Positions 1 through 7,949 of a stretch of DNA of 11,652 nt are shown piece after piece. Where the stretch lies: positions 1 through 11,652 of the forward strand of contig JABMNQ010000180.1 of NCBI GenBank assembly GCA_013204495.1, in the 5' to 3' direction. This DNA comes from Candidatus Pelagibacter sp. (GTDB lineage Bacteria; Pseudomonadota; Alphaproteobacteria; Pelagibacterales; Pelagibacteraceae). The notes below the pieces were generated by a model. The model had not been told where the DNA came from. It was given only the letters and a program-made list of their open reading frames with translations, and did not search any database. A program made the translations under genes and the position numbers. Position 1 is the first letter of the stretch, and the number at the start of each line of letters is the position of its first letter.

Positions 1-1
1 G

Positions 2-499
2 TCTAATGATCATTTTGTTTTTAAATTTTTAAAAAATGCTCCTTTGTCTATACAAGGAGTAAAAGATGGATTATCGGCCAAATCTGAAATGATTAAATTT
101 TTTAATAAAAAAGAAAATAAAAAATTTGATAATTATATTTTATGCTGCTTTGACGATATTGGTCTTGAGGAAATTCAATCAATTGTAAATAAACCAGTTT
201 TTTCTCTGTGTAAATCATCTCTGCTGTATTGTGAGCTTATTCAAGGCAAAAGTGCCATTTTAACTATAAACAAAAATTCTGTACCAGTTATTAAAAAATT
301 ACTAAAAAAATATAAAGCTAATAATATAAAAGTATATTCATTAAATTTAGATATTATTAATATTCATGATAAAAATTTTTTTACTCATCTTAAGAAAAGT
401 ATTTCTCAATTAATAAAAAAATTGAATATTCAAAATGTTATTTTAGGCTCAACTGGACTGACTAATTTTAAAGAGCAATTACAAAAAAATCTAGTTTAA
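2..499 (+). CDS. Allantoin/hydantoin racemase-family protein, 5' end cut off by the window
   Basis: The frame is open from base 2, so the N-terminus lies outside the window; TTG at 44 is not needed as a start. The product fits the Asp/Glu/hydantoin racemase family, whose allantoin-specific member (HpxA) interconverts (R)- and (S)-allantoin. Visible landmarks are APLSIQG near the start, the first catalytic-cysteine block CCFDDIGLEE, the core NSVPVIKKL, and the late block ILGSTGL. Family members usually read LGCAGM in that last block, so the second catalytic Cys is replaced by Ser (codon TCA, 449-451). The frame stops at 497-499, about 15 residues before the expected C-terminus, which continues in another frame up to 552. 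Its place directly before allantoinase supports an allantoin role. Family assignment is fairly sure; activity is doubtful. Confidence 0.8.
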   Translation, partial: SNDHFVFKFLKNAPLSIQGVKDGLSAKSEMIKFFNKKENKKFDNYILCCFDDIGLEEIQSIVNKPVFSLCKSSLLYCELIQGKSAILTINKNSVPVIKKLLKKYKANNIKVYSLNLDIINIHDKNFFTHLKKSISQLIKKLNIQNVILGSTGLTNFKEQLQKNLV

Positions 500-552
500 A
501 TTTTATTGATGGTTTAGAGTGTTCATTGTATCTCTCTAGAATTAAAATATGA
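484..552 (+). other. Frameshifted C-terminal extension of the racemase gene
   Basis: Bases 483-489 are a run of seven A. In the incoming frame the gene stops at 497-499. In the frame reached by one extra A, or by a -1 slip on the heptamer A AAA AAT (484-490), translation continues as SSLNFIDGLECSLYLSRIKI and stops at TGA 550-552. FIDGLECSLYLS matches the usual racemase tail (V-I-D-G-V-x-x-A-V-K-L-A). The extended stop overlaps the puuE ATG as ATGA, like other junctions in this operon. A real 1-base deletion, a sequencing error in a homopolymer, and slippage-mediated decoding all remain possible. Confidence 0.75.
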
Positions 553-1451
553 AAAATAATCAAAAACGAGATTTAATCGGTTATGGTAAGAACCAACCGA
601 AAGTCAAATGGCCAAATAATGCAAAGTTAGCATTGCAGTTCGTTTTAAATTATGAGGAGGGAGCAGAGAGTTGCGTGCTAAATGGAGATACTTATTCAGA
701 GGTATTAAATTCAGAACTTATTAATCTTACCCCAATAAAAGGAAGGCATATGAACATGGAAAGTATCTATGAATATGGATCTAGAAGAGGGTTTTGGAGA
801 ATCTATGATTTATTTCAAAGAAATAAAATACCTTTTACAGTTTATGCAGTAGCCAATGCACTTCAACAAAATCCCGATGTTTGTGATGCATTAAAAAAAG
901 ATAGTATTGAAATTGCTTGTCACGGTCTAAAGTGGATCGACTATCAGCATGTAGCAAAAAAAATAAAGCAAAGGCACATGTTACAAGCTATTCAAATTTT
1001 GAAAAAAATTTTTGGAAAAAGACCACTGGGTTGGTACACAGGAAGATGTAGCCCCAATACTCTAAATTTACTCATGCAAGAAAAAGGATTTCTTTATTCG
1101 AGTGATAGTTATGCTGATGATATTCCATATTGGCATTATCAAAATAAAAATAAAATTTTAATAATTCCTTATACTTTTGATAATAATGATGGGAAATTTG
1201 TTACAGAAGAAGGTTTTGTAAAATCATCCGATTTCTTTGAGTACCTCAAGGATAGCTTTGATTCTTTATATAAAGAAGGGAATGAATTTCCTAAAATAAT
1301 GTCGGTCGGGTTGCATTGTAGAATTATTGGCAGGCCGGGAAGAATAGTAGCATTAGAAAATTTTATTAAATACGTAAAAAAGTTTAAGGATATTTGGATT
1401 TGTAAACGTATCGATATTGCCAAACACTGGATTAGACATTATTCATCTTAA
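549..1451 (+). CDS. puuE: Allantoinase, polysaccharide-deacetylase-like PuuE type
   Basis: This enzyme opens the hydantoin ring of (S)-allantoin to give allantoate in the cytoplasm. The 300 residues have the usual PuuE length and landmarks: NYEEG at 34-38, YEYGSRRGFWR at 74-84, ACHGLKWIDYQH at 123-134, GWYTGRCSPNT at 161-171, YSSDSYADDIPYW at 183-195, and GLHCRIIGRPGR at 254-265 near the C-terminus. PuuE belongs to the NodB/polysaccharide deacetylase fold and is unrelated to the AllB/DHOase-type allantoinase. The ATG at 549 gives the normal N-terminus. There is no clear Shine-Dalgarno; it overlaps the racemase frame extension by ATGA, so translational coupling is likely. The next gene starts directly after its stop. 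The assignment is secure. Confidence 0.95.
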   Translation: MKNNQKRDLIGYGKNQPKVKWPNNAKLALQFVLNYEEGAESCVLNGDTYSEVLNSELINLTPIKGRHMNMESIYEYGSRRGFWRIYDLFQRNKIPFTVYAVANALQQNPDVCDALKKDSIEIACHGLKWIDYQHVAKKIKQRHMLQAIQILKKIFGKRPLGWYTGRCSPNTLNLLMQEKGFLYSSDSYADDIPYWHYQNKNKILIIPYTFDNNDGKFVTEEGFVKSSDFFEYLKDSFDSLYKEGNEFPKIMSVGLHCRIIGRPGRIVALENFIKYVKKFKDIWICKRIDIAKHWIRHYSS

Positions 1452-2435
1452 ATGAAAAAAGAAAAAATTATATTTAAAAATAGTGTTGTAGACTTAGCTC
1501 AACCCAGACTTGGTTCAAAAATTGTTTATTGTACAGATGATTTTTTTGCAAAAGCTTCTAGAATTATTAGTCCTAATGATCCAGTTTTTATTGCAAATAA
1601 ATTTGATAATAATGGAAAATGGATGGATGGATGGGAGAGCCGTAGAAAAAGAACTCAAGGAAATGATCATTTGATATTAAAATTAGGTAGAGCAGGAAAA
1701 ATAAGAAAAGTATTAGTTGATACGGCTCATTTCTCGGGAAACCAACCAGATCAATTTTCGTTATTGGCTACGTCAGATGCTGATTATAAAAAAGCCAAGT
1801 GGGTCACTTTGATTAAACCTTCAAAAGCAAAACCTACTTCAAAGCATTTTTTTACTATCAATAATAATACTACTTTTAAATTTGTTAAATTGAATATTTT
1901 TCCAGATGGAGGGGTAGCAAGATTAAGAATTTATGGTGAAATTGATACAAGCTTATTAAACATAAGCAAAAATAAAATGATTAATTTATCATCTTTAGAA
2001 AATGGAGCTTCTATTTTTGCTTGTAATAATGAACACTTTGGTCAATCAGAAAATATATTAGCTAAAGGAAAAGCAAAAAATATGGGAGATGGCTGGGAGA
2101 CACGAAGACGTAGAGGATCTGGTTATGACTGGGTGATGATCAAATGTTTAAATGGTTCTGTAAAACAATTTGAAATTTCAACACATCATTTTAAAGGAAA
2201 TTATCCTGCTCAATTTTCATTGCAGGGCATTAAATGTATTGGCAAAGATTCTGCTATTCATAAAATACTTTTAAATTCTAAAAATTGGAAAAATTTAATT
2301 GATAAAAGTCAACTGAAGGCCCACAAAGTTCACAAATTTATAGTAAAAACAAAAGTCCAGGTTAATTATTTGAAATTAAATATTTATCCAGATGGAGGTG
2401 TTTCTAGGATTAAGACTTTAGGCATGCATCAATGA
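1452..2435 (+). CDS. alc: Allantoicase
   Basis: Allantoicase (allantoate amidinohydrolase) cleaves allantoate to (S)-ureidoglycolate and urea. The 327-residue protein shows the diagnostic internal duplication of two allantoicase domains. DGWESRRKR (59-67) pairs with DGWETRRRR (213-221), DTAHFSGNQPDQFSL (90-104) with STHHFKGNYPAQFSL (243-257), and FPDGGVARLR (150-159) with YPDGGVSRIK (312-321). Length and repeat spacing are normal for the family. It begins on the base after the puuE stop and ends in an ATGA overlap with allA, so it is an internal operon gene. Using the urea-releasing allantoicase, rather than the ammonia-releasing allantoate amidohydrolase, fits the urease genes downstream. 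Confidence 0.96.
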   Translation: MKKEKIIFKNSVVDLAQPRLGSKIVYCTDDFFAKASRIISPNDPVFIANKFDNNGKWMDGWESRRKRTQGNDHLILKLGRAGKIRKVLVDTAHFSGNQPDQFSLLATSDADYKKAKWVTLIKPSKAKPTSKHFFTINNNTTFKFVKLNIFPDGGVARLRIYGEIDTSLLNISKNKMINLSSLENGASIFACNNEHFGQSENILAKGKAKNMGDGWETRRRRGSGYDWVMIKCLNGSVKQFEISTHHFKGNYPAQFSLQGIKCIGKDSAIHKILLNSKNWKNLIDKSQLKAHKVHKFIVKTKVQVNYLKLNIYPDGGVSRIKTLGMHQ

Positions 2436-2920
2436 TTGTTATTAAGCCTACTTTAATTAATGACAAAAACTTCAAACCTTTCGGAACCATTATTTCAACC
2501 AACAAAAAAAAAGCAAAAATTATTAACGATGGATTTGCTGCCAAATATGAAAATTTAGTAGATTTACGACGATTCAAAAACAAAGGTTTTCCCTCAATTA
2601 ACATTTACAAAGCTAAAAAAAGAACATTTTCGCTAACTATTGATAGGCTGGAGATGCATCCTTTAAGTAGCCAAGCATTCATTCCACTTGAAAATGAGCA
2701 ATTTATTTGCTGTGTAAGTTTGGCTAAATCAAGACCAGATATAAAAGATATCAAAGCATTTATTGTTCCAAAGGGATTAGGAATTATTTATTCTAAAAAA
2801 GTTTGGCACTATCCTCTAATTTCACTTAAAAATATGCAGTTCCTTATTATTGAAAGATATGGAAAAGGGAAGAATTTGGTAGAATATTATTTTGATCAGG
2901 AAATCAAACTCATCAAGTAA
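2432..2920 (+). CDS. allA: Ureidoglycolate lyase
   Basis: AllA cleaves (S)-ureidoglycolate to glyoxylate and urea, the second urea of the pathway. The 162 residues can be aligned to E. coli AllA over their whole length, with FKPFGTII at 14-21, HPLSSQAFIP at 76-85 and GIIYSKKVWHYPL at 117-129; the last two blocks line the active site in this cupin-like family. The start overlaps the alc stop by four bases (ATGA), and its stop TAA shares one base with the ureD ATG (TAATG). Its C-terminal 54 codons recur in diverged form at 11483-11647 near the right edge. The assignment is secure. Confidence 0.95.
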   Translation: MIVIKPTLINDKNFKPFGTIISTNKKKAKIINDGFAAKYENLVDLRRFKNKGFPSINIYKAKKRTFSLTIDRLEMHPLSSQAFIPLENEQFICCVSLAKSRPDIKDIKAFIVPKGLGIIYSKKVWHYPLISLKNMQFLIIERYGKGKNLVEYYFDQEIKLIK

Positions 2921-3720
2921 TGCAAGGCATAATTGATATTCGTGTTAGTAATACCATACCAAGAGTTAATAAAATCTTTCAATCTAGTTTATCAAGAGTT
3001 TTTTTTCCAACAGAACATGACTCAAAAGTTTTAAATTGTATTTTAGTTAATCAAGCAGGGGGTATCCATGAAAATGATAAATTTAAAAATAAAATTACAT
3101 TATCTAAGCAGACTCATTTTAAATTTACTTCTCAAGCTGCAGAAAAAATTTATTTTTCTCATAAAAATTATTCAATAATTAATAATAATTTCTGTATTAG
3201 TGAAAAAAGTCACTTTAGTTATTTGCCTCAAGAATTAATTTTTTTTAATCAATCCAAATTAAAAAAAAATAACTTAATTCATTTAGATGAGGAATCTTCA
3301 TTTTTGCTTGTAGAGCAATTTGTAATGGGTCGTGAATTTTTTAAAGAAAAAATTAAAAAGATATTTTTTGAAGATATAACTAAAATTTTTGTTAATAATA
3401 AAATAGCATATACAGATCAAAGTATTATAGATGACATGGGAAAATTCTATAAGTTTAATTTATTGGCAAGTCAACCACAAAGTTTTGCTAATATAATCTT
3501 TTATAAAAAGAATATAAAAAATTTAAATTTGTCGATAAATAAATTCTTCCCAGATAAAAATTTTTATGGATATAGCTATCCATCTAGCTCATTACTGATA
3601 TGCAAGTTTATTGATAATAATACGCTTCAACTTAAACTAAAATTATTTGATTTAATCAATTATTTAGCAAAAAAAGTAATAAAAAAGAAAGACTATTTGA
3701 ATAAAAATATGTATTTTTAG
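2920..3720 (+). CDS. ureD: Urease accessory protein UreD (UreH)
   Basis: UreD is the scaffold that binds apo-urease and, with UreF and UreG, delivers nickel to the active site. At 266 residues it has normal length. It is the least conserved protein of the set, but shows LVNQAGGIHENDKF at 42-55 where the family has LV(N/H)xxGGxxxGD, PQELIFF at 103-109 (usually PQ-T-I-F), and GREFF at 136-140 in the usual GR position. The GGD core of the first motif is altered to END. Position at the head of ureABC, one base overlapping allA, supports the call. Its composition is extremely AT-rich, with many Asn, Lys, Ile and Phe codons. Confidence 0.88.
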   Translation: MQGIIDIRVSNTIPRVNKIFQSSLSRVFFPTEHDSKVLNCILVNQAGGIHENDKFKNKITLSKQTHFKFTSQAAEKIYFSHKNYSIINNNFCISEKSHFSYLPQELIFFNQSKLKKNNLIHLDEESSFLLVEQFVMGREFFKEKIKKIFFEDITKIFVNNKIAYTDQSIIDDMGKFYKFNLLASQPQSFANIIFYKKNIKNLNLSINKFFPDKNFYGYSYPSSSLLICKFIDNNTLQLKLKLFDLINYLAKKVIKKKDYLNKNMYF

Positions 3721-3723
3721 GTT

Positions 3724-4026
3724 ATGAAATTAACAAATAGAGAAAAAGATAAACTTTTAATAAGTCTTGCAGCAATAGTTTCTAAAAGTAGAAGAAAAAA
3801 AAAGTTAAAGCTTAACTATCCTGAATGTGTTGCTATTATTTCTGATTATGTAGTTGAAGGTGCTAGAGAAGGAAAAACTGTTGCGCAACTAATGTCGGAA
3901 GGTACTAATTTAATAAAGAAAAGTGAAGTCATGGAGGGAGTAAATGAAATGATTAAGGAAGTTCAAGTCGAAGCTACGTTTCCTGATGGAACTAAATTGG
4001 TAACCATTCACAAACCCATTAGGTGA
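3724..4026 (+). CDS. ureA: Urease gamma subunit
   Basis: This is the smallest structural subunit of three-chain bacterial urease, (UreABC)3. The 100-residue length is exactly the family standard. Conserved blocks are [11 protein letters not shown] at 3-13, LNYPE at 30-34, [17 protein letters not shown] at 41-57 and [16 protein letters not shown] at 81-96. It starts three bases after ureD and ends four bases before ureB. The ureA and ureB genes are separate, as in most proteobacteria, not fused as in Helicobacter. Confidence 0.97.
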   Translation: MKLTNREKDKLLISLAAIVSKSRRKKKLKLNYPECVAIISDYVVEGAREGKTVAQLMSEGTNLIKKSEVMEGVNEMIKEVQVEATFPDGTKLVTIHKPIR

Positions 4027-4030
4027 TTAA

Positions 4031-4342
4031 ATGAAACCAGGAGAATTTATTTTAAGTAAAGAGGAAATAAACCTAAATCTTAAAGGAAAAAAATTAACTA
4101 TTAGAGTAAAAAATTCAGGAGATCGGCCAATCCAGGTAGGTAGTCATTACCATTTTTCAGAAACAAATAGTTATTTGTCATTCGATAGAAAAAAGACTTT
4201 AGGATTTCGTCTAAATGTTCCATCTGGAAGTTCAGTACGATTTGAACCTGGGCAAGAAAAAGATGTAGAGCTAACGTCTTTTTTAGGAAAAAAAATAGTT
4301 TTTGGTTTTAATGCAAAAGTTAATGGAAAAATAAAAAAATGA
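4031..4342 (+). CDS. ureB: Urease beta subunit
   Basis: This is the beta subunit of three-chain urease, which packs against the alpha subunit and closes the trimer. The 103 residues carry the hallmark blocks MKPGE at 1-5, [17 protein letters not shown] at 30-46, [16 protein letters not shown] at 51-66 and [13 protein letters not shown] at 69-81. The length is typical. An AGGTGA sequence that includes the ureA stop could serve as its Shine-Dalgarno. The stop overlaps the ureC start as ATGA. Confidence 0.97.
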   Translation: MKPGEFILSKEEINLNLKGKKLTIRVKNSGDRPIQVGSHYHFSETNSYLSFDRKKTLGFRLNVPSGSSVRFEPGQEKDVELTSFLGKKIVFGFNAKVNGKIKK

Positions 4343-6042
4343 AAATTAGTAGAAAAGCATATGCTGAAATGTTTGGTCCTACTACAGGTGACAAGGTAAG
4401 GTTGGCAGATACCAATTTAATCATAGAGATTGAAAAAGATTTTACCACTTATGGAGATGAAGTTAAATTTGGTGGAGGTAAAGTTATTCGGGATGGCATG
4501 GGTCAAAGCCAAGTATCAAGGTCAGAGGGTGCCGTAGATACAGTCATTACTAATTGTATTATTCTGGATTATGATAAAATTATCAAGGCCGACATCGGAA
4601 TTAAATCTGGGAAAATATTTGCTATAGGAAAAGCAGGTAATCCTGATATTCAAAATAATGTTAATATTATTATTGGTCCTGGTACAGAAGTAATTGCTGG
4701 AGAAAAAAAAATTGTTACCACTGGAGGGATTGATGCGCATATCCATTTTATTTGCCCGCAACAAATAGAGGAAGCTCTTTATTCAGGAGTAACTACGATG
4801 ATTGGTGGAGGTACAGGGCCGGCAACAGGAACCAATGCAACTACTTGCACCCCAGGTCCTTGGCATTTAGAACAAATGTTACAATCTTCAGAAAATTTTC
4901 CTATGAATCTGGGTTTTCTTGGAAAGGGAAATGCATCCAAGATGAAGCCATTGCAAGAACAAATAGCGGCAGGAGCTTGTGGTTTAAAATTACATGAAGA
5001 TTGGGGAACCACTCCATCTGCAATTGATACCTGTTTAAAAATTGCAGATAAGTATGATGTTCAGGTAGCAATACATACAGATACATTGAATGAGTCTGGA
5101 TTTGTTGAAAATACTATTAGTGCTATTTCGGATAGAGTTATTCATGCTTATCATACGGAGGGTGCAGGAGGCGGTCATGCCCCCGATATTATAAAAGTCT
5201 GTGGCTATAAAAATATTTTACCATCGTCAACTAATCCTACTCGACCATTTACTATCAATACTATTGACGAACATTTGGATATGCTAATGGTTTGTCATCA
5301 TTTAGATCCTAAAATTCCAGAAGATATAGCTTTTGCAGAAAGTAGAATTCGAAAAGAGACCATAGCTGCGGAAGATATTCTTCACGACATGGGAGCTTTT
5401 TCTATGATTGCATCCGACTCACAGGCAATGGGTAGAGTAGGAGAGGTTATTATTAGGACCTGGCAAACAGCAGCAAAGATGAAGTTACAGTTCGGTAAAC
5501 ATAAAGAAGAAAAGGGTGATAATGATAATTTTAGAGTAAAAAGATATCTTGCAAAATACACTATTAATCCTGCTATTAGTCATGGAATTGATGATTATGT
5601 AGGGTCTATTCATAAAGGTAAAATAGCTGATCTTTGTGTATGGTCTCCTGATTTTTTTGGAGTAAAGCCAGATTTGATTTTAAAAAACGGATCTATAGTT
5701 GCTAGTGTTATGGGAGATCCTAATGCATCTATACCAACCCCAGAGCCTAATATGTTTAGACCTATGTTTGGTTCTTTAGGTCAGTCACCTGCTCACAACT
5801 CATTTTTATTTGTTAGTCAATTATCAATGGATCAAAATATTAAAAGAAAATTTAAGCTTAATAAAATTTGCTTACCGGTAAGAAATATCAGGAAGTTAAG
5901 TAAGAAAAATATGATTTTAAATAATTATCTTCCAAAAATTGAAGTAAATCCGGAAACATATGAAGTGAGAGCAGACGGTAAAATATTAACTTGTGAGCCT
6001 GCAAAAGAACTCCCAATGGCGCAAAGATATTTTCTTTATTAA
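4339..6042 (+). CDS. ureC: Urease alpha subunit, catalytic
   Basis: UreC hydrolyses urea to ammonia and carbamate at a dinuclear nickel centre. At 567 residues it is collinear with Klebsiella UreC, and every catalytic residue falls at the canonical number: Ni ligands H134 and H136 (DAHIHF), carbamylated K217 (GLKLHEDWG), H246 (AIHTDTL), H272 (AYHTEG) and D360 ([13 protein letters not shown]), plus H219, flap residues C319 and H320 (VCHHL) and R336. It is therefore expected to be active. The GC content is visibly higher than in the accessory genes beside it, as expected for a conserved protein in an AT-rich genome. It overlaps ureB by four bases and precedes ureE by two. Confidence 0.98.
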   Translation: MKISRKAYAEMFGPTTGDKVRLADTNLIIEIEKDFTTYGDEVKFGGGKVIRDGMGQSQVSRSEGAVDTVITNCIILDYDKIIKADIGIKSGKIFAIGKAGNPDIQNNVNIIIGPGTEVIAGEKKIVTTGGIDAHIHFICPQQIEEALYSGVTTMIGGGTGPATGTNATTCTPGPWHLEQMLQSSENFPMNLGFLGKGNASKMKPLQEQIAAGACGLKLHEDWGTTPSAIDTCLKIADKYDVQVAIHTDTLNESGFVENTISAISDRVIHAYHTEGAGGGHAPDIIKVCGYKNILPSSTNPTRPFTINTIDEHLDMLMVCHHLDPKIPEDIAFAESRIRKETIAAEDILHDMGAFSMIASDSQAMGRVGEVIIRTWQTAAKMKLQFGKHKEEKGDNDNFRVKRYLAKYTINPAISHGIDDYVGSIHKGKIADLCVWSPDFFGVKPDLILKNGSIVASVMGDPNASIPTPEPNMFRPMFGSLGQSPAHNSFLFVSQLSMDQNIKRKFKLNKICLPVRNIRKLSKKNMILNNYLPKIEVNPETYEVRADGKILTCEPAKELPMAQRYFLY

Positions 6043-6044
6043 AA

Positions 6045-6476
6045 ATGATACATGTAGAGTCTTATTTAAAAGAAAATTGTAAACTTAGCATAATTGATCA
6101 AATAGTATTAAAATATCAAGACCGTTATTTAAGAAAAAAAGTTTTAAACTCTAAAAAAAATAAAATTTTTATTAATTTTAAAACTGCAGTATATTTATCT
6201 CACAACTCCTATCTTATAACCAATGATGATAAAGCCATTCAAGTAATTGCCCAAAAAGAAAAGATTATTGAAATTAATATCAATAACCCCGTAAAAGGTT
6301 GTGAGGTAGCTTGGCATATTGGAAACAGACATATAGCTGCGGAGGTTGGAAAAAAAAGTATATGTATTTTATTTGATCCGGTTATTTGGAAAATGTTAAT
6401 TAAGTTAGGTTATCAAGTTAATAAAATTAATAAAATTTTTGAGCCACTTGGAGGCGCCTATGACCATAAACATTAA
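6045..6476 (+). CDS. ureE: Urease accessory protein UreE, nickel metallochaperone
   Basis: UreE carries nickel to the UreDFG-urease complex. The 143 residues have a divergent N-terminal peptide-binding domain and a clear C-terminal metal-binding domain: GCEVAWHIGNRHIAAE at 85-100, with the conserved nickel-binding His at 96, and [10 protein letters not shown] at the C-terminus. The terminal histidine-rich tail that many UreE proteins carry is reduced to DHKH. The final 17 bases overlap the ureF coding sequence. The assignment is secure from the GNRH motif and position. Confidence 0.92.
   Translation: MIHVESYLKENCKLSIIDQIVLKYQDRYLRKKVLNSKKNKIFINFKTAVYLSHNSYLITNDDKAIQVIAQKEKIIEININNPVKGCEVAWHIGNRHIAAEVGKKSICILFDPVIWKMLIKLGYQVNKINKIFEPLGGAYDHKH
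6449..6454 (+). promoter_or_regulatory. Shine-Dalgarno TGGAGG deciding the ureF start
   Basis: TGGAGG lies inside the 3' end of ureE, five bases before ATG 6460. It supports that ATG over the in-frame TTG at 6439, which has no such site and would add seven residues absent from the family. Confidence 0.7.
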
Positions 6477-7143
6477 AAAAAAATCTATCTTTTATTCTTT
6501 AAATACAGTTAATTCTAACTACCCTGTAGGAAGTTTTGTTTATAGTCATGGATTAGAATATTTAATAGAAAATAATATTATTGTTAATAAAGAAACCTTA
6601 GAAAACCATATAGATTATTTATTTTTTTATAGTCATTTTAAGCAGGACATAATTTTTATAAATCAAATATACAAAATGAAATCTACCAATAAAATTAAAA
6701 TTATAAAATTACTTGATTTATATCTTTCTTTAAACTGCTCTGAAGAATTAATCACAGAGAGTCTAAATACTGGAAGTTCTTTTTATAAAATTACTAATAA
6801 AATTTATAACTTGAAAAATATTACTTCCTTCTTAAAGAATCATGAGAAACCTTATTGTATTATGTATGCTTTGTTTTCAAAAATACTAAAACAAAATCAT
6901 GAGGAAACGTTAAAAGGGTTTGTTTACGCAACGTTAAATAATCTAGTTTCCAATTATGTAAAGATAAAGCCAGCAGGACAAGAAGAGGGACAGATTATTT
7001 TGAAAAAAATATTTTTAAAATTTGAAAAAAAAATTTCTTTAATGAAACGATGGAGTTTGCATAATCTATCTACATTTAGTTTGTACGCAGATATTGCAAG
7101 CTTTAAACATGAACAAATGTATACTAGGATCTATCAATCATGA
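6460..7143 (+). CDS. ureF: Urease accessory protein UreF
   Basis: UreF bridges UreD and UreG and gates GTPase-driven nickel insertion. From ATG 6460 the protein has 227 residues. The N-terminal block [18 protein letters not shown] matches the family's FPVGAFSYSHGLE consensus. The C-terminal block [18 protein letters not shown] matches the ADIASMRHExxYSRLFRS consensus. The middle helices are diverged and rich in Lys, Asn and Ile. It overlaps ureE by 17 bases and ureG by four (ATGA), so all three accessory genes should be translationally coupled. Confidence 0.93.
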   Translation: MTINIKKKSIFYSLNTVNSNYPVGSFVYSHGLEYLIENNIIVNKETLENHIDYLFFYSHFKQDIIFINQIYKMKSTNKIKIIKLLDLYLSLNCSEELITESLNTGSSFYKITNKIYNLKNITSFLKNHEKPYCIMYALFSKILKQNHEETLKGFVYATLNNLVSNYVKIKPAGQEEGQIILKKIFLKFEKKISLMKRWSLHNLSTFSLYADIASFKHEQMYTRIYQS

Positions 7144-7751
7144 AAAATAACCCTTTGCGCGTAGGAATAGGTGGTCCCGTTGGCTCTGGCAAAACAGCTT
7201 TACTGGATTGTTTGTGCAAACAAATGAGAGATCACTTTAATATCGCGGTAATTACTAATGATATTTATACTAAAGAAGATGCTAATTTTTTAATAAAATC
7301 AGGAGCGCTTCCGAAAGAGAGAATTTTAGGAGTCGAGACTGGTGGGTGTCCACATACAGCTGTAAGAGAAGATGCATCTATTAACTTAATTGCTGTTGAA
7401 AAAATGTGCAATAAGTTCAAAAATCTTGATTTAATTTTTATTGAGTCAGGGGGTGATAATTTAGCTGCAACCTTTAGTCCTGAATTAGCTGATATTATGA
7501 TATATGTCATTGATGTAGCTGAAGGAGAAAAAATACCAAGAAAAGGTGGTCCTGGTATTACCAAGTCAGACCTGCTAGTCATAAATAAAATTGATCTGGC
7601 AAAATATGTTGGTGCAAGTTTAAAGATTATGGAAAGAGATACTAAAAAAATGAGAAAAAAATTACCGTATGTTTTTACAAATTTAAAAAAAGGAACTAAT
7701 TTAAATTCGGTGATAAAATTTTTAATTAAAAAAGGAGGGCTAAATGACTAA
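7140..7751 (+). CDS. ureG: Urease accessory protein UreG, GTPase
   Basis: UreG is the SIMIBI-class GTPase that binds nickel and hands it to urease on GTP hydrolysis. The 203 residues are of normal length. Visible are the P-loop GGPVGSGKT at 11-19, TNDIYTKED at 39-47, the nickel-binding Cys-Pro-His motif at 70-72 (GGCPHTAVR), [17 protein letters not shown] as the switch/G3 region, and NKIDL as the G4 guanine-specificity motif. All essential residues are present. The last eight bases overlap the small His-rich gene that follows, whose Shine-Dalgarno lies within ureG. Confidence 0.97.
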   Translation: MKNNPLRVGIGGPVGSGKTALLDCLCKQMRDHFNIAVITNDIYTKEDANFLIKSGALPKERILGVETGGCPHTAVREDASINLIAVEKMCNKFKNLDLIFIESGGDNLAATFSPELADIMIYVIDVAEGEKIPRKGGPGITKSDLLVINKIDLAKYVGASLKIMERDTKKMRKKLPYVFTNLKKGTNLNSVIKFLIKKGGLND

Positions 7752-7917
7752 ATTTTTATCAATCATAACTATTTTGTTAATTTCTCTGCAAAATAATGTA
7801 TACGCACATCCAGGACATGCAGGAGATCATTTTCATGATTTTCCAGCAGCATTTGTTGCGATTGCAGGAAGCTTGATAGTTATCGGTGTTGTAGGTTTGC
7901 TGTATAAAAAAAAATAA
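7744..7917 (+). CDS. 57-residue secreted/membrane His-rich small protein coupled to ureG
   Basis: I do not recognise a named family. Residues 1-21 look like a signal peptide (MTK, then a hydrophobic core [12 protein letters not shown], then VYA as a cleavage site). The predicted mature N-terminus is [12 protein letters not shown], with His at 22, 25, 29 and 31 and Asp at 28 and 32, a plausible divalent-metal site. Residues about 35-53 form one transmembrane segment, followed by a KKK tail that would lie in the cytoplasm. A strong Shine-Dalgarno (GGAGGG, 7734-7739) lies inside ureG, and the gene overlaps ureG by eight bases. The start resembles the AHxGH beginning of HupE/UreJ nickel permeases, but only one membrane span remains. 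Nickel or proton handling at the membrane is inference. Confidence 0.75.
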   Translation: MTKFLSIITILLISLQNNVYAHPGHAGDHFHDFPAAFVAIAGSLIVIGVVGLLYKKK

Positions 7918-7949
7918 TTACAAATCTTCGAAAAGTTGACCCCAATCTG

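Noticed and set aside
1169..1423. Antisense frame within puuE
   Set aside because: Entirely inside a well-supported gene, with no start signals or family features.
2410..2604. Antisense frame across the alc-allA junction
   Set aside because: It is opposite two conserved overlapping genes and has no ribosome binding site or motif.
4522..5086. Several antisense frames and one alternative plus-strand frame within ureC
   Set aside because: They overlap the catalytic core of ureC, whose active-site residues are all in order, and show no recognisable motif.
6439..6459. Upstream TTG start for ureF adding seven residues
   Set aside because: ATG 6460 has a TGGAGG five bases upstream and gives the usual UreF N-terminus; the extra residues come from the overlapping ureE end.
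7265..7582. Antisense frame within ureG
   Set aside because: It mirrors the conserved GTPase motifs of ureG and has no independent support.
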